From the NCBI RefSeq assembly GCF_000721235.1, contig NZ_JOFH01000006.1, positions 242,790 to 306,789 on the forward strand: DNA of 64,000 nt. The letters are read 5' to 3'. The notes under the pieces were generated by a model. It did not search any database. It was given only the letters and a program-made list of their open reading frames with translations, and was not told where the DNA came from. Of this stretch, positions 1-7,634 are shown piece by piece; the first letter of the stretch is position 1, and each line of letters begins with the position of its first letter. A program made the translations under genes and the position numbers. Source of the stretch: Streptomyces olivaceus. GTDB taxonomy: Bacteria > Actinomycetota > Actinomycetes > Streptomycetales > Streptomycetaceae.

Positions 1-2
1 AC

Positions 3-1052
3 CCCGTAAGCAGACGGCGCACGCGTCGGCTCGGCACCTGGACGGCCGCCGTCACCGGCACCCTGGCACTCGCGTTCACGGCCGTCGGCCCCACCTCGGC
101 CGCGAACGCCGACACCGCGGCCGGTACGCCGGCCACGTCCACGGCGGTGACCAAGGCCGCCGCCGACGTCCCGAAGCACGCGGTGACCGGTTACTGGCAG
201 AACTTCGACAACGGGGCCACGGTCCAGAAGCTCTCCGACGTGCCGGCCGAGTACGACATCGTCGCGGTGGCCTTCGCCGACGCGACGACGACGCCGGGCG
301 CGGTGGAGTTCAACCTGGACTCGGCCGGGCTCGGCGGCTACACCGTCGACCAGTTCAAGGCGGACGTCGCCGCCAAGCAGGCCGACGGCAAGAAGGTGAT
401 CATCTCGGTGGGCGGCGAGAAGGGCACCGTCGGGGTGAGCGACTCCGCCTCCGCGGCGAACTTCGCGGACTCCGTCTGGTCCGTCATGCAGGAGTACGGC
501 TTCGACGGCGTCGACATCGACCTGGAGAACGGCCTCAACCCGACCTACATGACGGAGGCGCTGCGCGCCCTGTCGTCGAAGGCCGGCCCGGACATGGTCC
601 TGACGATGGCGCCGCAGACCATCGACATGCAGTCGACGTCCGGTTCGTACTTCGAGACGGCGCTGAACGTGAAGGACATCCTCACGGTCGTCAACATGCA
701 GTACTACAACAGCGGCACGATGCTGGGCTGCGACGGCCAGGTGTACGCGCAGGGCTCGGTGGACTTCCTCACCGCCCTGGCCTGCATCCAGCTGGAGGGC
801 GGCCTCGCCCCGTCCCAGGTCGGCCTGGGCGTACCGGCGTCGTCCAGCGCGGCGGGCAGCGGCTACGCCGATCCGTCGGTGGTCAACGACGCCCTGGACT
901 GCCTCACCCAGGGGACGAACTGCGGCTCCTTCAAGCCGTCCAAGACCTACCCCGACCTGCGCGGCGCGATGGCCTGGTCCACCAACTGGGACGCGACGGC
1001 GGGCAACGGCTGGTCGAGCGCGGTGGGCCCGCACGTGCACGCCCTGCCGTAG
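3..1052 (+). CDS. Secreted GH18 chitinase, 5' end cut by window
   Basis: This is a chitin-hydrolysing glycoside hydrolase of family 18, exported from the cell. The frame is open from base 3, and its first residues read like the end of a signal peptide: an Arg-rich stretch (RRRTRR), a hydrophobic core, then an alanine-rich cleavage region ending near SAANADT. The true start therefore lies before the window, and the internal GTG at 147 is not the start. The family catalytic signature DGVDIDLEN lies at about bases 505-531, with the last Glu as acid/base. The visible part is 349 residues and consists of the catalytic domain only; no chitin-binding domain follows it. From memory this corresponds to S. 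coelicolor ChiA. A terminator hairpin follows at 1064-1110. Confidence 0.9.
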   Translation, partial: PVSRRRTRRLGTWTAAVTGTLALAFTAVGPTSAANADTAAGTPATSTAVTKAAADVPKHAVTGYWQNFDNGATVQKLSDVPAEYDIVAVAFADATTTPGAVEFNLDSAGLGGYTVDQFKADVAAKQADGKKVIISVGGEKGTVGVSDSASAANFADSVWSVMQEYGFDGVDIDLENGLNPTYMTEALRALSSKAGPDMVLTMAPQTIDMQSTSGSYFETALNVKDILTVVNMQYYNSGTMLGCDGQVYAQGSVDFLTALACIQLEGGLAPSQVGLGVPASSSAAGSGYADPSVVNDALDCLTQGTNCGSFKPSKTYPDLRGAMAWSTNWDATAGNGWSSAVGPHVHALP

Positions 1053-1063
1053 CTCCGACCCGG

Positions 1064-1110
1064 GCCCCGTGCGGCTGTCCGTCCCCTCCGGGACTGGGGC
1101 CGCACGGGGC
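1064..1110. terminator. Bidirectional terminator hairpin
   Basis: A 12-bp perfect stem (GCCCCGTGCGGC at 1064-1075 with its complement at 1099-1110) encloses a smaller GTCCC/GGGAC hairpin at 1081-1094. It sits between two convergent genes and directly abuts the stop codon of the minus-strand one, so it can end transcription from both sides. Confidence 0.75.
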
Positions 1111-2010
1111 TCAGTCGCCCCTCCTCATGGTCTCGCTCGGCAGGAATCTATGGCGCGCCCACAGGCTCACCAGCACCGCCCCGCCGACCAGCAGCGGCAC
1201 CGGGTCGTGGGCGGCGGGGGACAGTACGTACCCCAGCGCCATGACCGTGCAGACCGTCAGCGGTACGAACGCAGCCGCGCCCTCCATCCCCCAGCGCAGC
1301 GCCGGCCGGGCTATGTCCAGGACGCTCGCCCCGCCGGGCAGCCACGGCCCGGCGGTGATCACCAGGAGGCCCGCGGTCTTGCAGCCGTCGACCAGCTGGC
1401 ACCCCAGTGACCCGGGCTGGTGCGGTCCGACGGCCCACAGCTGCAGGGTGTCGCCGAACAGCATGAGGGACAGCCCGACGATCCCCGCCCACAAGGTGGC
1501 CCTGCGGTCACTGCGCACGAGCCGGCACAGGGCCAGCAGGAAGCTGAGGAACACCAGCTCGGCGGCCCACAGGAAGCCCACCATCCCCTCCCCCAGCCGC
1601 CAGCCGCCGCCGGTCCCGCTCAGCAGGACCCACCCCGCCATGAACAGGGCCCCCGCCGCGACGAACCCGTCGAGCACCCGCCGCAGCAGCACGGGCCGGC
1701 CGGTGCCGGCATCGGCCGCGACCACCAGGCCGGCCGTCCCCAGGCCGACCGCGAGCGTCGCCCCGACGGCCACGACCGGCCCCAGCAGCGGCCGTTCGTC
1801 CTGCCCGGGGTCCGAAGCGTGCGCCGTCAGCATGTCGGCCAGCAGCCGGTACGCGCCCCCGGCCACCGCCGAACCACCCAACAGCAGCAGCCGCGTCCGC
1901 ACCCGCCCGCTCGCCCACCGCGCGCGGACCACCAGCGAGACCGCCAGCACACAGCAACCGACTGACGGTCCGAGGGACACCGTCCGTGCCACCGTCCCCA
2001 ACCCCGACAT
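1111..2010 (-). CDS. Integral membrane protein of unknown function
   Basis: The protein has 299 residues and is almost entirely hydrophobic, with about eight to nine predicted membrane segments separated by short Arg/Asp-containing loops. I recognise no catalytic motif or family. The layout resembles the multi-TM input domains found in front of GGDEF proteins, but no such domain follows. I chose the ATG at 2010 (MSGLGTVART) because AAAGG lies about 8 bases before it. The longer frame from 2124 would add a non-hydrophobic, Ser/Arg-rich stretch with no ribosome binding site. The gene converges on the chitinase gene. Confidence 0.7.
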   Translation of the reverse strand: MSGLGTVARTVSLGPSVGCCVLAVSLVVRARWASGRVRTRLLLLGGSAVAGGAYRLLADMLTAHASDPGQDERPLLGPVVAVGATLAVGLGTAGLVVAADAGTGRPVLLRRVLDGFVAAGALFMAGWVLLSGTGGGWRLGEGMVGFLWAAELVFLSFLLALCRLVRSDRRATLWAGIVGLSLMLFGDTLQLWAVGPHQPGSLGCQLVDGCKTAGLLVITAGPWLPGGASVLDIARPALRWGMEGAAAFVPLTVCTVMALGYVLSPAAHDPVPLLVGGAVLVSLWARHRFLPSETMRRGD

Positions 2011-2176
2011 CAGGTGTGCCTTTCGCCGGTCCGCTCCCAAAGCCCTCCGTGAGGCCCTGGGGTTGCCATCACAGAACGTAGAAGACCCGCGGCCCGACCC
2101 GAACTGAACCGCCATCGCATTCACCCGTACCGCGTACGATGCGGGCCCTCTGCTGGCGCCGCGCTGACGCGCCCGG

Positions 2177-2665
2177 TCAAGGCGCCCCGTACGCCGCCGC
2201 GCTCAGCCTCGGCAGGGTGGCCCACATGCGCGTACCGCCACCCGGCTCCCTCGCCTCGCCGAAGCCCCACGCTCCGTCGCAGGCCCGGCAGACGCAGGCC
2301 AGGACGCGGAGGGCGGCGCGGCGGCGGGTGTCGCAGGCCGTGGCGAGGTGGGGGCTGGTGTGGCGGGGGTGGCTGTCGTAGGCGATCACCCGGAGGGTCG
2401 CGGAGCGGTAGCGCAGGGTCAGGTAGTAGTTTGCGGACTCCGTGAACTGGCAGGCCACGGCCGCCAGTTCGCCCACCGTCTGCAACGCCGGGTCCAGCAT
2501 GTCCACCAGTCCGTGCGCCCGCAGCACCTCCCTGGTCGCCGCCCGCGCGAGCGCTGCGCTGGCCAGGGCGGCGGGGAGCGTGAAGCTGTAGGCCAGCGTC
2601 TCGGGCACGGGCGGCGCCGGGTCCGCCGGGTGAATGGAAGCGGATGGGCAGCGGGTCGCGGGCAT
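2177..2665 (-). CDS. RsbW/AbaA-like HATPase-fold protein, degenerate
   Basis: This 162-residue protein resembles the short RsbW-type ATP-binding regulators that sit beside WhiJ-like regulators in Streptomyces (AbaA type). The N-box helix is recognisable as VGELAAVACQFTESANYYL, and a G1-like Asp follows in VIAYDSHP. However, the Asn that normally contacts Mg-ATP (ELVTN in relatives) is replaced by Val, and the glycines of the G1 box are missing, so ATP binding is doubtful. The ATG at 2665 has GAAGGAGT a few bases upstream. The gene is transcribed away from the XRE regulator at 2879 and shares its upstream region, which carries the palindrome at 2777-2798. Confidence 0.7.
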   Translation of the reverse strand: MPATRCPSASIHPADPAPPVPETLAYSFTLPAALASAALARAATREVLRAHGLVDMLDPALQTVGELAAVACQFTESANYYLTLRYRSATLRVIAYDSHPRHTSPHLATACDTRRRAALRVLACVCRACDGAWGFGEAREPGGGTRMWATLPRLSAAAYGAP

Positions 2666-2776
2666 GGTGACTCCTTCGAGGGAGAGGGGCGGTCGGTGGC
2701 TCCGTCGCGCGGACAGGCTTGCGCGATGCACTGCCGAACGCCGTGTGTAGCGTTTCCATCACCGAATGTATCGCCG

Positions 2777-2798
2777 CGGGTGCCTAATTTGGCACCCG
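2777..2798. promoter_or_regulatory. Palindromic operator candidate between divergent genes
   Basis: CGGGTGCC, a 6-base AT-rich spacer, then GGCACCCG form a perfect inverted repeat with 8-bp arms in the 213-bp gap between the RsbW-like gene and the XRE gene. The spacer TAATTT is strikingly AT-rich for this genome. The adjacent XRE protein is the natural candidate to bind it, which is inference from position. Confidence 0.5.
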
Positions 2799-2878
2799 AT
2801 AGTGAGAAATGCGCTCGATCGTGGGACCTGGCGTCTACCGACGGCAGACTTGCCCACGCCGAGGTGGAGGGAGCAGCA

Positions 2879-3730
2879 ATGGGAGCGAGGACGTCAGCCA
2901 CAGCGCGTCAGAAGCGGCTGGGGATCGAGGTTCGCCGCATGCGCACGTCGGCGGGCATGTCCGCCGAGTCCGCCGCGGGACTGCTCGGGGTCGACCGGGG
3001 CACGATCTCGCACATCGAATCGGGGGTGCGGGCCGTCAGCCCGGAGCGGGTCCGCACCCTGGCCTGCAATTGCGACTGTGCGGACGCGGACTACGTCGAG
3101 GCCCTGGTGGACATGGCCGCAGCCGGTCGGCGGGGCTGGTGGGAGAAGTACCGGGGTTCACTGCCCCAGGGGATGCTGGACATTGCGGAGTTGGAGGCAC
3201 ACTCCGCCCGCATGCGGGCCGCCTACTCGATGCACGTCCCGGGGCTGCTTCAGACCTCGGACCACGCGATGGCCGTCTTCCGGGTGGTCGTCCCGCAGCT
3301 GCCCGAGCACGAGGTCGCCCTGCGCATGGCTCATCGGGTCGAGCGGCAGAGCGTGCTGGACGGGGACGACGCGACGCCGTTCGTGGCCATCGTGCACGAG
3401 GCGGCGCTCCGCATGCAGTTCGGTGGGCGCGAGGTGGCCAAGGCACAGCTGGGCTACGTCCTGGAGAGGTCGGGGCAGGACAACGTGACCGTCCTGGTCA
3501 TTCCCTTCGCCGCCGGTGCCTTCCCCGGCGCGGGGCAGACCGTGCTGTACGCGGAGGGGCCCGTGCCCCAGCTGGACACCGTGCAGGTCGACAGCTCGCA
3601 CGGGCCTGATTTCCTGCACGCCGAGACCCAGCTGGCGAAGTACCGTGCCCACTTGGACTGGATGGAGCGCATCGCCCTCTCGTCGAAGGCGTCGCGCGAC
3701 TTCATCCGCGCCATTGCCAACGAACTCTGA
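2879..3730 (+). CDS. WhiJ-type XRE regulator with DUF5753 domain
   Basis: This is a 283-residue DNA-binding protein. An N-terminal helix-turn-helix (about residues 14-70, with the recognition region LLGVDRGTISHIESG) is followed by a DUF5753 ligand or partner domain. That domain contains the family landmarks YSMHVPGLLQT, a central RVERQ segment and a C-terminal FLHAETQLAKYRAHLDWM. I chose the ATG at 2879 because GGTGGAGGGAG precedes it and the HTH starts soon after; the upstream in-frame extension is not protein-like. The small DUF397 gene follows 11 bases downstream. The trio of RsbW-like, XRE and DUF397 genes is a recurring Streptomyces developmental regulatory set (whiJ/abaA type). Confidence 0.9.
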   Translation: MGARTSATARQKRLGIEVRRMRTSAGMSAESAAGLLGVDRGTISHIESGVRAVSPERVRTLACNCDCADADYVEALVDMAAAGRRGWWEKYRGSLPQGMLDIAELEAHSARMRAAYSMHVPGLLQTSDHAMAVFRVVVPQLPEHEVALRMAHRVERQSVLDGDDATPFVAIVHEAALRMQFGGREVAKAQLGYVLERSGQDNVTVLVIPFAAGAFPGAGQTVLYAEGPVPQLDTVQVDSSHGPDFLHAETQLAKYRAHLDWMERIALSSKASRDFIRAIANEL

Positions 3731-3741
3731 GGAGACGCCCG

Positions 3742-3936
3742 ATGAGCAGCGACATCACCTGGGAAGCACCCTTCTGCGGCGAGGGAAACTCCTGCTTCCG
3801 CCTCGGTACCGACGCCACCGGTAACGGCTACATCGCCATAGCCGGCGAGGAGAACGCCCCCCTCACCGACAGCCGGGACGCCCTGCGCCGCATGATCCTC
3901 GACATCAAGGCGGGCAAGGCCGACCACCTGCTCTGA
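3742..3936 (+). CDS. DUF397 small partner protein
   Basis: This is a 64-residue acidic protein of the DUF397 family, with the typical W.....C....CF.......G...I.....P.L..SR..... pattern. Visible landmarks are NSCFRLG, YIAIAGEEN and LTDSRDALRRMI. These proteins are nearly always encoded beside a WhiJ-like XRE regulator and are thought to modulate it. GAGGAGACG lies before the ATG, and the gap to the XRE stop is 11 bases, so the two are co-transcribed. Confidence 0.9.
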   Translation: MSSDITWEAPFCGEGNSCFRLGTDATGNGYIAIAGEENAPLTDSRDALRRMILDIKAGKADHLL

Positions 3937-4048
3937 GGCACGTCGGACACCGCACCCTTGCCCCCGGGGACAGTCCCCCCGGCCTTCCGCACGTGATCAC
4001 GGCGTGAAATCGTTGCAGGCTGAGGACGACTCGGCGGGAAAGGGCCCG

Positions 4049-4945
4049 GTGTTGAGAGAGCAAGAGCGACAGCAGGGACCCGCGCCGGTCCAGACGGCCC
4101 AGCGTGCCGTGTCCCGCAGTACGTCGCCGGCCGGGTCCGGCGCCGCGACGCCCGCCTCGCGCGAGATGCTGGCCCTCCAGGGGCTGGCCGGGAACGCCGG
4201 CACCACCAGGCTGCTGGCCCAGCGGCGGTCGGGCACACCGCACCCCGTGCAGCGCGCCGCGGGCCGGGGCGGCGGCGCGGCGAACCGTGTCGTCCAGCGG
4301 ATGCCGTGGCCCGACCCCGCCGCGGCCCACCGGCGCATGCTGGAGCAGGGCTGGCAGGCGACCGAGGACGGCGGATACACCAGGGCCCCGCAGCCGGAGA
4401 CCGGCGAGTCGGCCGGTGGCCAGCAGGCGGGAGCAGCGCCGCAGACGCAGGGGCGGGAGCAGGAACAGGAGCAGGCCGCGGACGAGCCCATCACGCTTCG
4501 CGTGCTGGTGCGGAAGAACGCCAGTTTCCGTGACGAGGACTACCTCAACAACGTCGGTCACTCCTGGGTGGCGTTCTACAAGGGCGACAAGTTCCAGTCC
4601 TCCGCGGGCTTCTACCCCATAGGCGGGCAGATCAACGAGGACGCGCCGCACCGGAGTGTCCCCGGCGAAGTGCGGATGAACCACGACGACCCGAGCAACG
4701 CGACCACCGAACTGTCGGTCCCCCTCGACCAGAAGCAGTTCTCGAAGGCCCAGAAGTACATCCAGACGAACCTGAACCACGAGTACAACGTGATCCGGTT
4801 CAACTGCACCGACTTCGTGATCGGGGTGCACAAGGCCGCCACCGGCCACAGCCCGCCCGGCCGCAACCTGCTGCTCCCGAACAACCCCAACGACCTGCAC
4901 TCCGGCATCAAGAAGAAGAACAACAAGGACTTGCAGGGGAAGTAG
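4049..4945 (+). CDS. Putative contractile-injection cargo, permuted papain-like domain
   Basis: This 298-residue protein has two parts. The N-terminal half is disordered and Gln/Ala/Arg-rich and carries the leader signature LALQGLAGNAGTTRLLAQR plus repeated VQR tripeptides (PVQR, VVQR). Such leaders recur in DUF4157 proteins and in cargo of extracellular contractile injection systems. The C-terminal domain (about 145-298) has an early His in NVGHSWVAFY (His171) and a later Cys in FNCTDFV (Cys253). This His-before-Cys order is seen in circularly permuted papain-fold enzymes (LRAT, YiiX, PPPDE types). The tail is unusually Lys/Asn-rich for this genome. GGGAAAGGG favours the GTG at 4049; a GTG at 4004 would add 15 residues. 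The function is inferred, not proven. Confidence 0.6.
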   Translation: MLREQERQQGPAPVQTAQRAVSRSTSPAGSGAATPASREMLALQGLAGNAGTTRLLAQRRSGTPHPVQRAAGRGGGAANRVVQRMPWPDPAAAHRRMLEQGWQATEDGGYTRAPQPETGESAGGQQAGAAPQTQGREQEQEQAADEPITLRVLVRKNASFRDEDYLNNVGHSWVAFYKGDKFQSSAGFYPIGGQINEDAPHRSVPGEVRMNHDDPSNATTELSVPLDQKQFSKAQKYIQTNLNHEYNVIRFNCTDFVIGVHKAATGHSPPGRNLLLPNNPNDLHSGIKKKNNKDLQGK

Positions 4946-4951
4946 GGCCGG

Positions 4952-4965
4952 TGCCTCATGAGGCA
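4952..4965. repeat. 14-bp perfect palindrome after the cargo-like gene
   Basis: TGCCTCATGAGGCA is its own reverse complement. It lies 6 bases after the stop codon at 4945, in the 113-bp gap before the next cargo-like gene. A second short stem (CTCCGG/CCGGAG, about 5000-5024) follows. It could be a weak terminator or a regulatory site; position alone does not decide. Confidence 0.35.
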
Positions 4966-5058
4966 GTCGAGGCTGCCCTCCTGGCCCTGGCGCACGTCGA
5001 ACGCTCCGGGTAGACAAAACCGGAGTTCGTCGTTCCCTCCGCGCAATAAGGACGTCCC

Positions 5059-6243
5059 GTGCCCGTGTTCGACCACCGCCAAGGGCCTTCCGAGCGGTCA
5101 GGCCGGGCCTCGTCCCGTCAGAGTGCTGCCACCACCCGATCGACCAGCCCTTCGACCAAACTGCTCTCGGCGCAGAACGCGGCCGGGAACCAGGCGGTCG
5201 TACAGATGCTGCGCCAGGCCGGGCACAGCTTCGCCCAGCACCCGCAGGGCGCGGGGGCCGGGACGAAGACCGGTGCGAACGCGCTGCCGGTCCAGCGGGT
5301 GGCCAAGGAGAGCGTGCGGCAGCCGACCGGCCGGCAGCGGTCCGCCGAGGTTCCCGACCTGTCCCGCGCTCTGGCGGAGGCCATCGGCAACGCGGGGTCG
5401 TCAGCGGAGCGGTACAACGTTCTGCAGCAGCTGCTGGCGTACATCCTGGGGCGGTTCACCCAACTCGGCGCCGGACTCGGTGAGAACCAGGCGGACATCC
5501 TGCGGAACCTGACCCAGCGTGTGGTGGTGACCTACAGCGACGAGCCCGTCGGCGCGATGGCCCACACCGAGGAGCAGCTGGGGCAGGAGCCCGACGACCC
5601 GAACGTCGACTCGCCGCCGATCGTGATCACCGTGTACGCGGCCGCCTTCGAAGGCGGACCCGCCCAGCTGTACAGCACCATGCGGCACGAGCTGATCCAC
5701 GCCGCCCAGCGTTCGATGGTGCCCGACGAGGGCCAGGCGGCCGCCACCGACGACGTCATGTTCGAGGACCTGTACGAAGAGACGACCGGCGCCCCGACCG
5801 CGCAGACCCTTCAGCTACCGATGCAAGAGATCGAGACGCACGTGTGGGAGCTGACCCACGCCCGCGAGACCGGCGTCGACGCCGGTTACCGGAACGACAC
5901 CGTCACGTACCTCGTCCAGTATGCCCACGAGCTCGCCGCGGGAGTCGGCAGTGCCACGAACGAAGAGTTCGCCTACTGGGCGAACTACCTCGTGAGGGCG
6001 GTCCGACTGCTGAACGAGGCTCTCACCGTCGTCACGGACGCCGCGGGCCGGCGCAGCATCCAGGCGGCCGCGGCCGCCCTGCAGAACGCGATCAACAACC
6101 GCTTGGGCAGCGGCGGCAGCAAACGCTCGGGCGGCAGCAGCAAGCGCTCGGGCGGCAGCGGCGGCGGCAGCAAGCGCTCGGGCGGCGGCAGCGGCAGCGG
6201 CAGTAGCAGCAAGCGCCGTCGGAGCCGCCGGACAGCCGCCTGA
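5059..6243 (+). CDS. Putative contractile-injection cargo, HExxH metallopeptidase
   Basis: This 394-residue protein has the same architecture as its upstream neighbour. An N-terminal leader contains LLSAQNAAGNQAVVQMLRQAG and a later LPVQR, and is followed by a folded domain. The zinc-binding motif HELIH is at residues 210-214, and the conserved Gln that often follows in this class (HELIHAAQ) is present. A downstream IETHVWEL could supply a third Glu ligand. The last 50 residues are a low-complexity Gly/Ser tail with repeated KRSGG units ending in an Arg cluster. AAGGACG precedes the GTG. Its stop is one base from the stop of the convergent Nramp-like gene. The peptidase class is clear from the motif; delivery by an injection system is inferred from the leader. 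Confidence 0.65.
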   Translation: MPVFDHRQGPSERSGRASSRQSAATTRSTSPSTKLLSAQNAAGNQAVVQMLRQAGHSFAQHPQGAGAGTKTGANALPVQRVAKESVRQPTGRQRSAEVPDLSRALAEAIGNAGSSAERYNVLQQLLAYILGRFTQLGAGLGENQADILRNLTQRVVVTYSDEPVGAMAHTEEQLGQEPDDPNVDSPPIVITVYAAAFEGGPAQLYSTMRHELIHAAQRSMVPDEGQAAATDDVMFEDLYEETTGAPTAQTLQLPMQEIETHVWELTHARETGVDAGYRNDTVTYLVQYAHELAAGVGSATNEEFAYWANYLVRAVRLLNEALTVVTDAAGRRSIQAAAAALQNAINNRLGSGGSKRSGGSSKRSGGSGGGSKRSGGGSGSGSSSKRRRSRRTAA

Positions 6244-6244
6244 A

Positions 6245-7567
6245 CTAGAAGAACTCCGCCCACGGCTGGTCCCAGATCTGCTTCACGCACAGGACCAGGA
6301 ACAGCAGCCCCGCGATCGCGAGCATGCCGTTGCTCAGGCCGCCGTTGCGCCATTCGCGGGGTGTGCGGGAGGAGTTGAGGAGCCACATCAGGGTCAGGGC
6401 GAGGAAGGGCATGAAGGCGGCGCCCAGGACGCCGTAGATGATGATCAGGCGGAAGGGCTCGCCCTGGAAGAGCAGGATCATCGGCGGGAAGGTCAGCCAG
6501 AGCAGGTAGGCGCGGAAGGACCAGGACTTCTCGCGGCGGCCCGAGGCCAGTTCGTCGGCGCGTGCCTCGCGTTCGCCGCGCTGCCGGGCCAGGAAGTCGG
6601 CGAACATCAGGCTCACGCCGTGCCAGACGCCGATCAGGGAGGTGAAGCTGGTGGCGAAGAAGCCGATCAGGAAGAGCTTGCCGGTGGCCGTGCCGTACTG
6701 CTGCTCCAGGACGTCGCCGAGCTGGATCAGGCCCTTGTCGCCGCTCGCGATCGCGATGTTCGCCGAGTGCAGCAGCTCCGCGCCGACGAAGAGCATGGCG
6801 ATCACGAAGATACCGGTCGTGGCGTAGGCGACCCGGTTGTCCAGGCGCATGACCTTCATCCAGCCGGTGTGGGTCCAGCCCTTGGCGTTGACCCAGTAGC
6901 CGTACGCGGCCAGCGTGATGGTGCCGCCCACGCCGCCGATCAGGCCGAGGGTGTTGAGGACCGAGTCCTTCTCGTCCGGGAGGACCGGGAGGAGGCCCGC
7001 GAAGGCGTCGCCGAGGTTCGGGGTGACGCGGATCGCCAGGTAGACGGTCACGACGAACATGACGCCCACCAGGACCGTCATGACCTTCTCGAAGACGTTG
7101 TACTTGTTGAACCAGACGAAGACCAGGCCCACCAGACCGCTGGCGATACCCCACCATTCGAGGCCCATCACGTCCGGGAACAGGGCCTGCAGGGGCAGGG
7201 CGCTGGACGACATCGCCGCCGCGCCGTAGACGAAGCCCCAGATCACGGCATAGATCGCGAAGAACCAGGTCGTCCAGCGGCCGAGGCTGGCCCAGCCGTC
7301 GAACAGGGTGCGGCCGGTGGCCAGGTGCCAGCGGCCGCACGCCTCGGCCAGGGAGATCTTCACCAGGCAGCCGATGACGGCCGCCCACAGCAGGGTGTAG
7401 CCGAAGTTGCTGCCCGCGATGAGGGTGGCGACGAGGTCGCCGGCGCCCACCCCGGTCGCCGCGACGACGATGCCGGGACCGATGTAGCGCCAACTGGACT
7501 TACGCGGAGCCGGACCGGCCCCGACCGGTGCGCCCGCCCCTGTGGTGTTGCCCGTGGTGTCCGCCAT
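6245..7567 (-). CDS. Nramp-related transporter lacking canonical metal motifs
   Basis: This is a 440-residue multi-pass protein of the Nramp superfamily (GPGIVVAATG at the first membrane helix, about eleven helices in all). Canonical Nramp metal transporters carry DPGN in helix 1 and MPH in helix 6. Here the helix-1 stretch reads VGAGDLVAT, and helix 6 reads TITLAAYGYW. Both metal-coordinating motifs are therefore absent, so manganese or iron transport should not be assumed; magnesium or a non-metal substrate is possible. The start at 7567 (MADTTGN) is preferred over the TTG at 7603, but neither has a strong ribosome binding site. Confidence 0.75.
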   Translation of the reverse strand: MADTTGNTTGAGAPVGAGPAPRKSSWRYIGPGIVVAATGVGAGDLVATLIAGSNFGYTLLWAAVIGCLVKISLAEACGRWHLATGRTLFDGWASLGRWTTWFFAIYAVIWGFVYGAAAMSSSALPLQALFPDVMGLEWWGIASGLVGLVFVWFNKYNVFEKVMTVLVGVMFVVTVYLAIRVTPNLGDAFAGLLPVLPDEKDSVLNTLGLIGGVGGTITLAAYGYWVNAKGWTHTGWMKVMRLDNRVAYATTGIFVIAMLFVGAELLHSANIAIASGDKGLIQLGDVLEQQYGTATGKLFLIGFFATSFTSLIGVWHGVSLMFADFLARQRGEREARADELASGRREKSWSFRAYLLWLTFPPMILLFQGEPFRLIIIYGVLGAAFMPFLALTLMWLLNSSRTPREWRNGGLSNGMLAIAGLLFLVLCVKQIWDQPWAEFF

Positions 7568-7634
7568 GATGGTCAAGAAAGCCCATGGCGGACAGCGGGA
7601 CAAGGGGGCGTGCGGGGATCTTCACGTGATGCGC

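Noticed and set aside
147..1052. Chitinase start at the GTG at 147
   Set aside because: The frame continues upstream through a signal-peptide cleavage region and hydrophobic core to the window edge, so the protein is exported and its start is outside.
2348..3730. 460-codon version of the XRE regulator
   Set aside because: The first 177 codons are antisense to the RsbW-like gene and the shared regulatory region; the ATG at 2879 has a good ribosome binding site.
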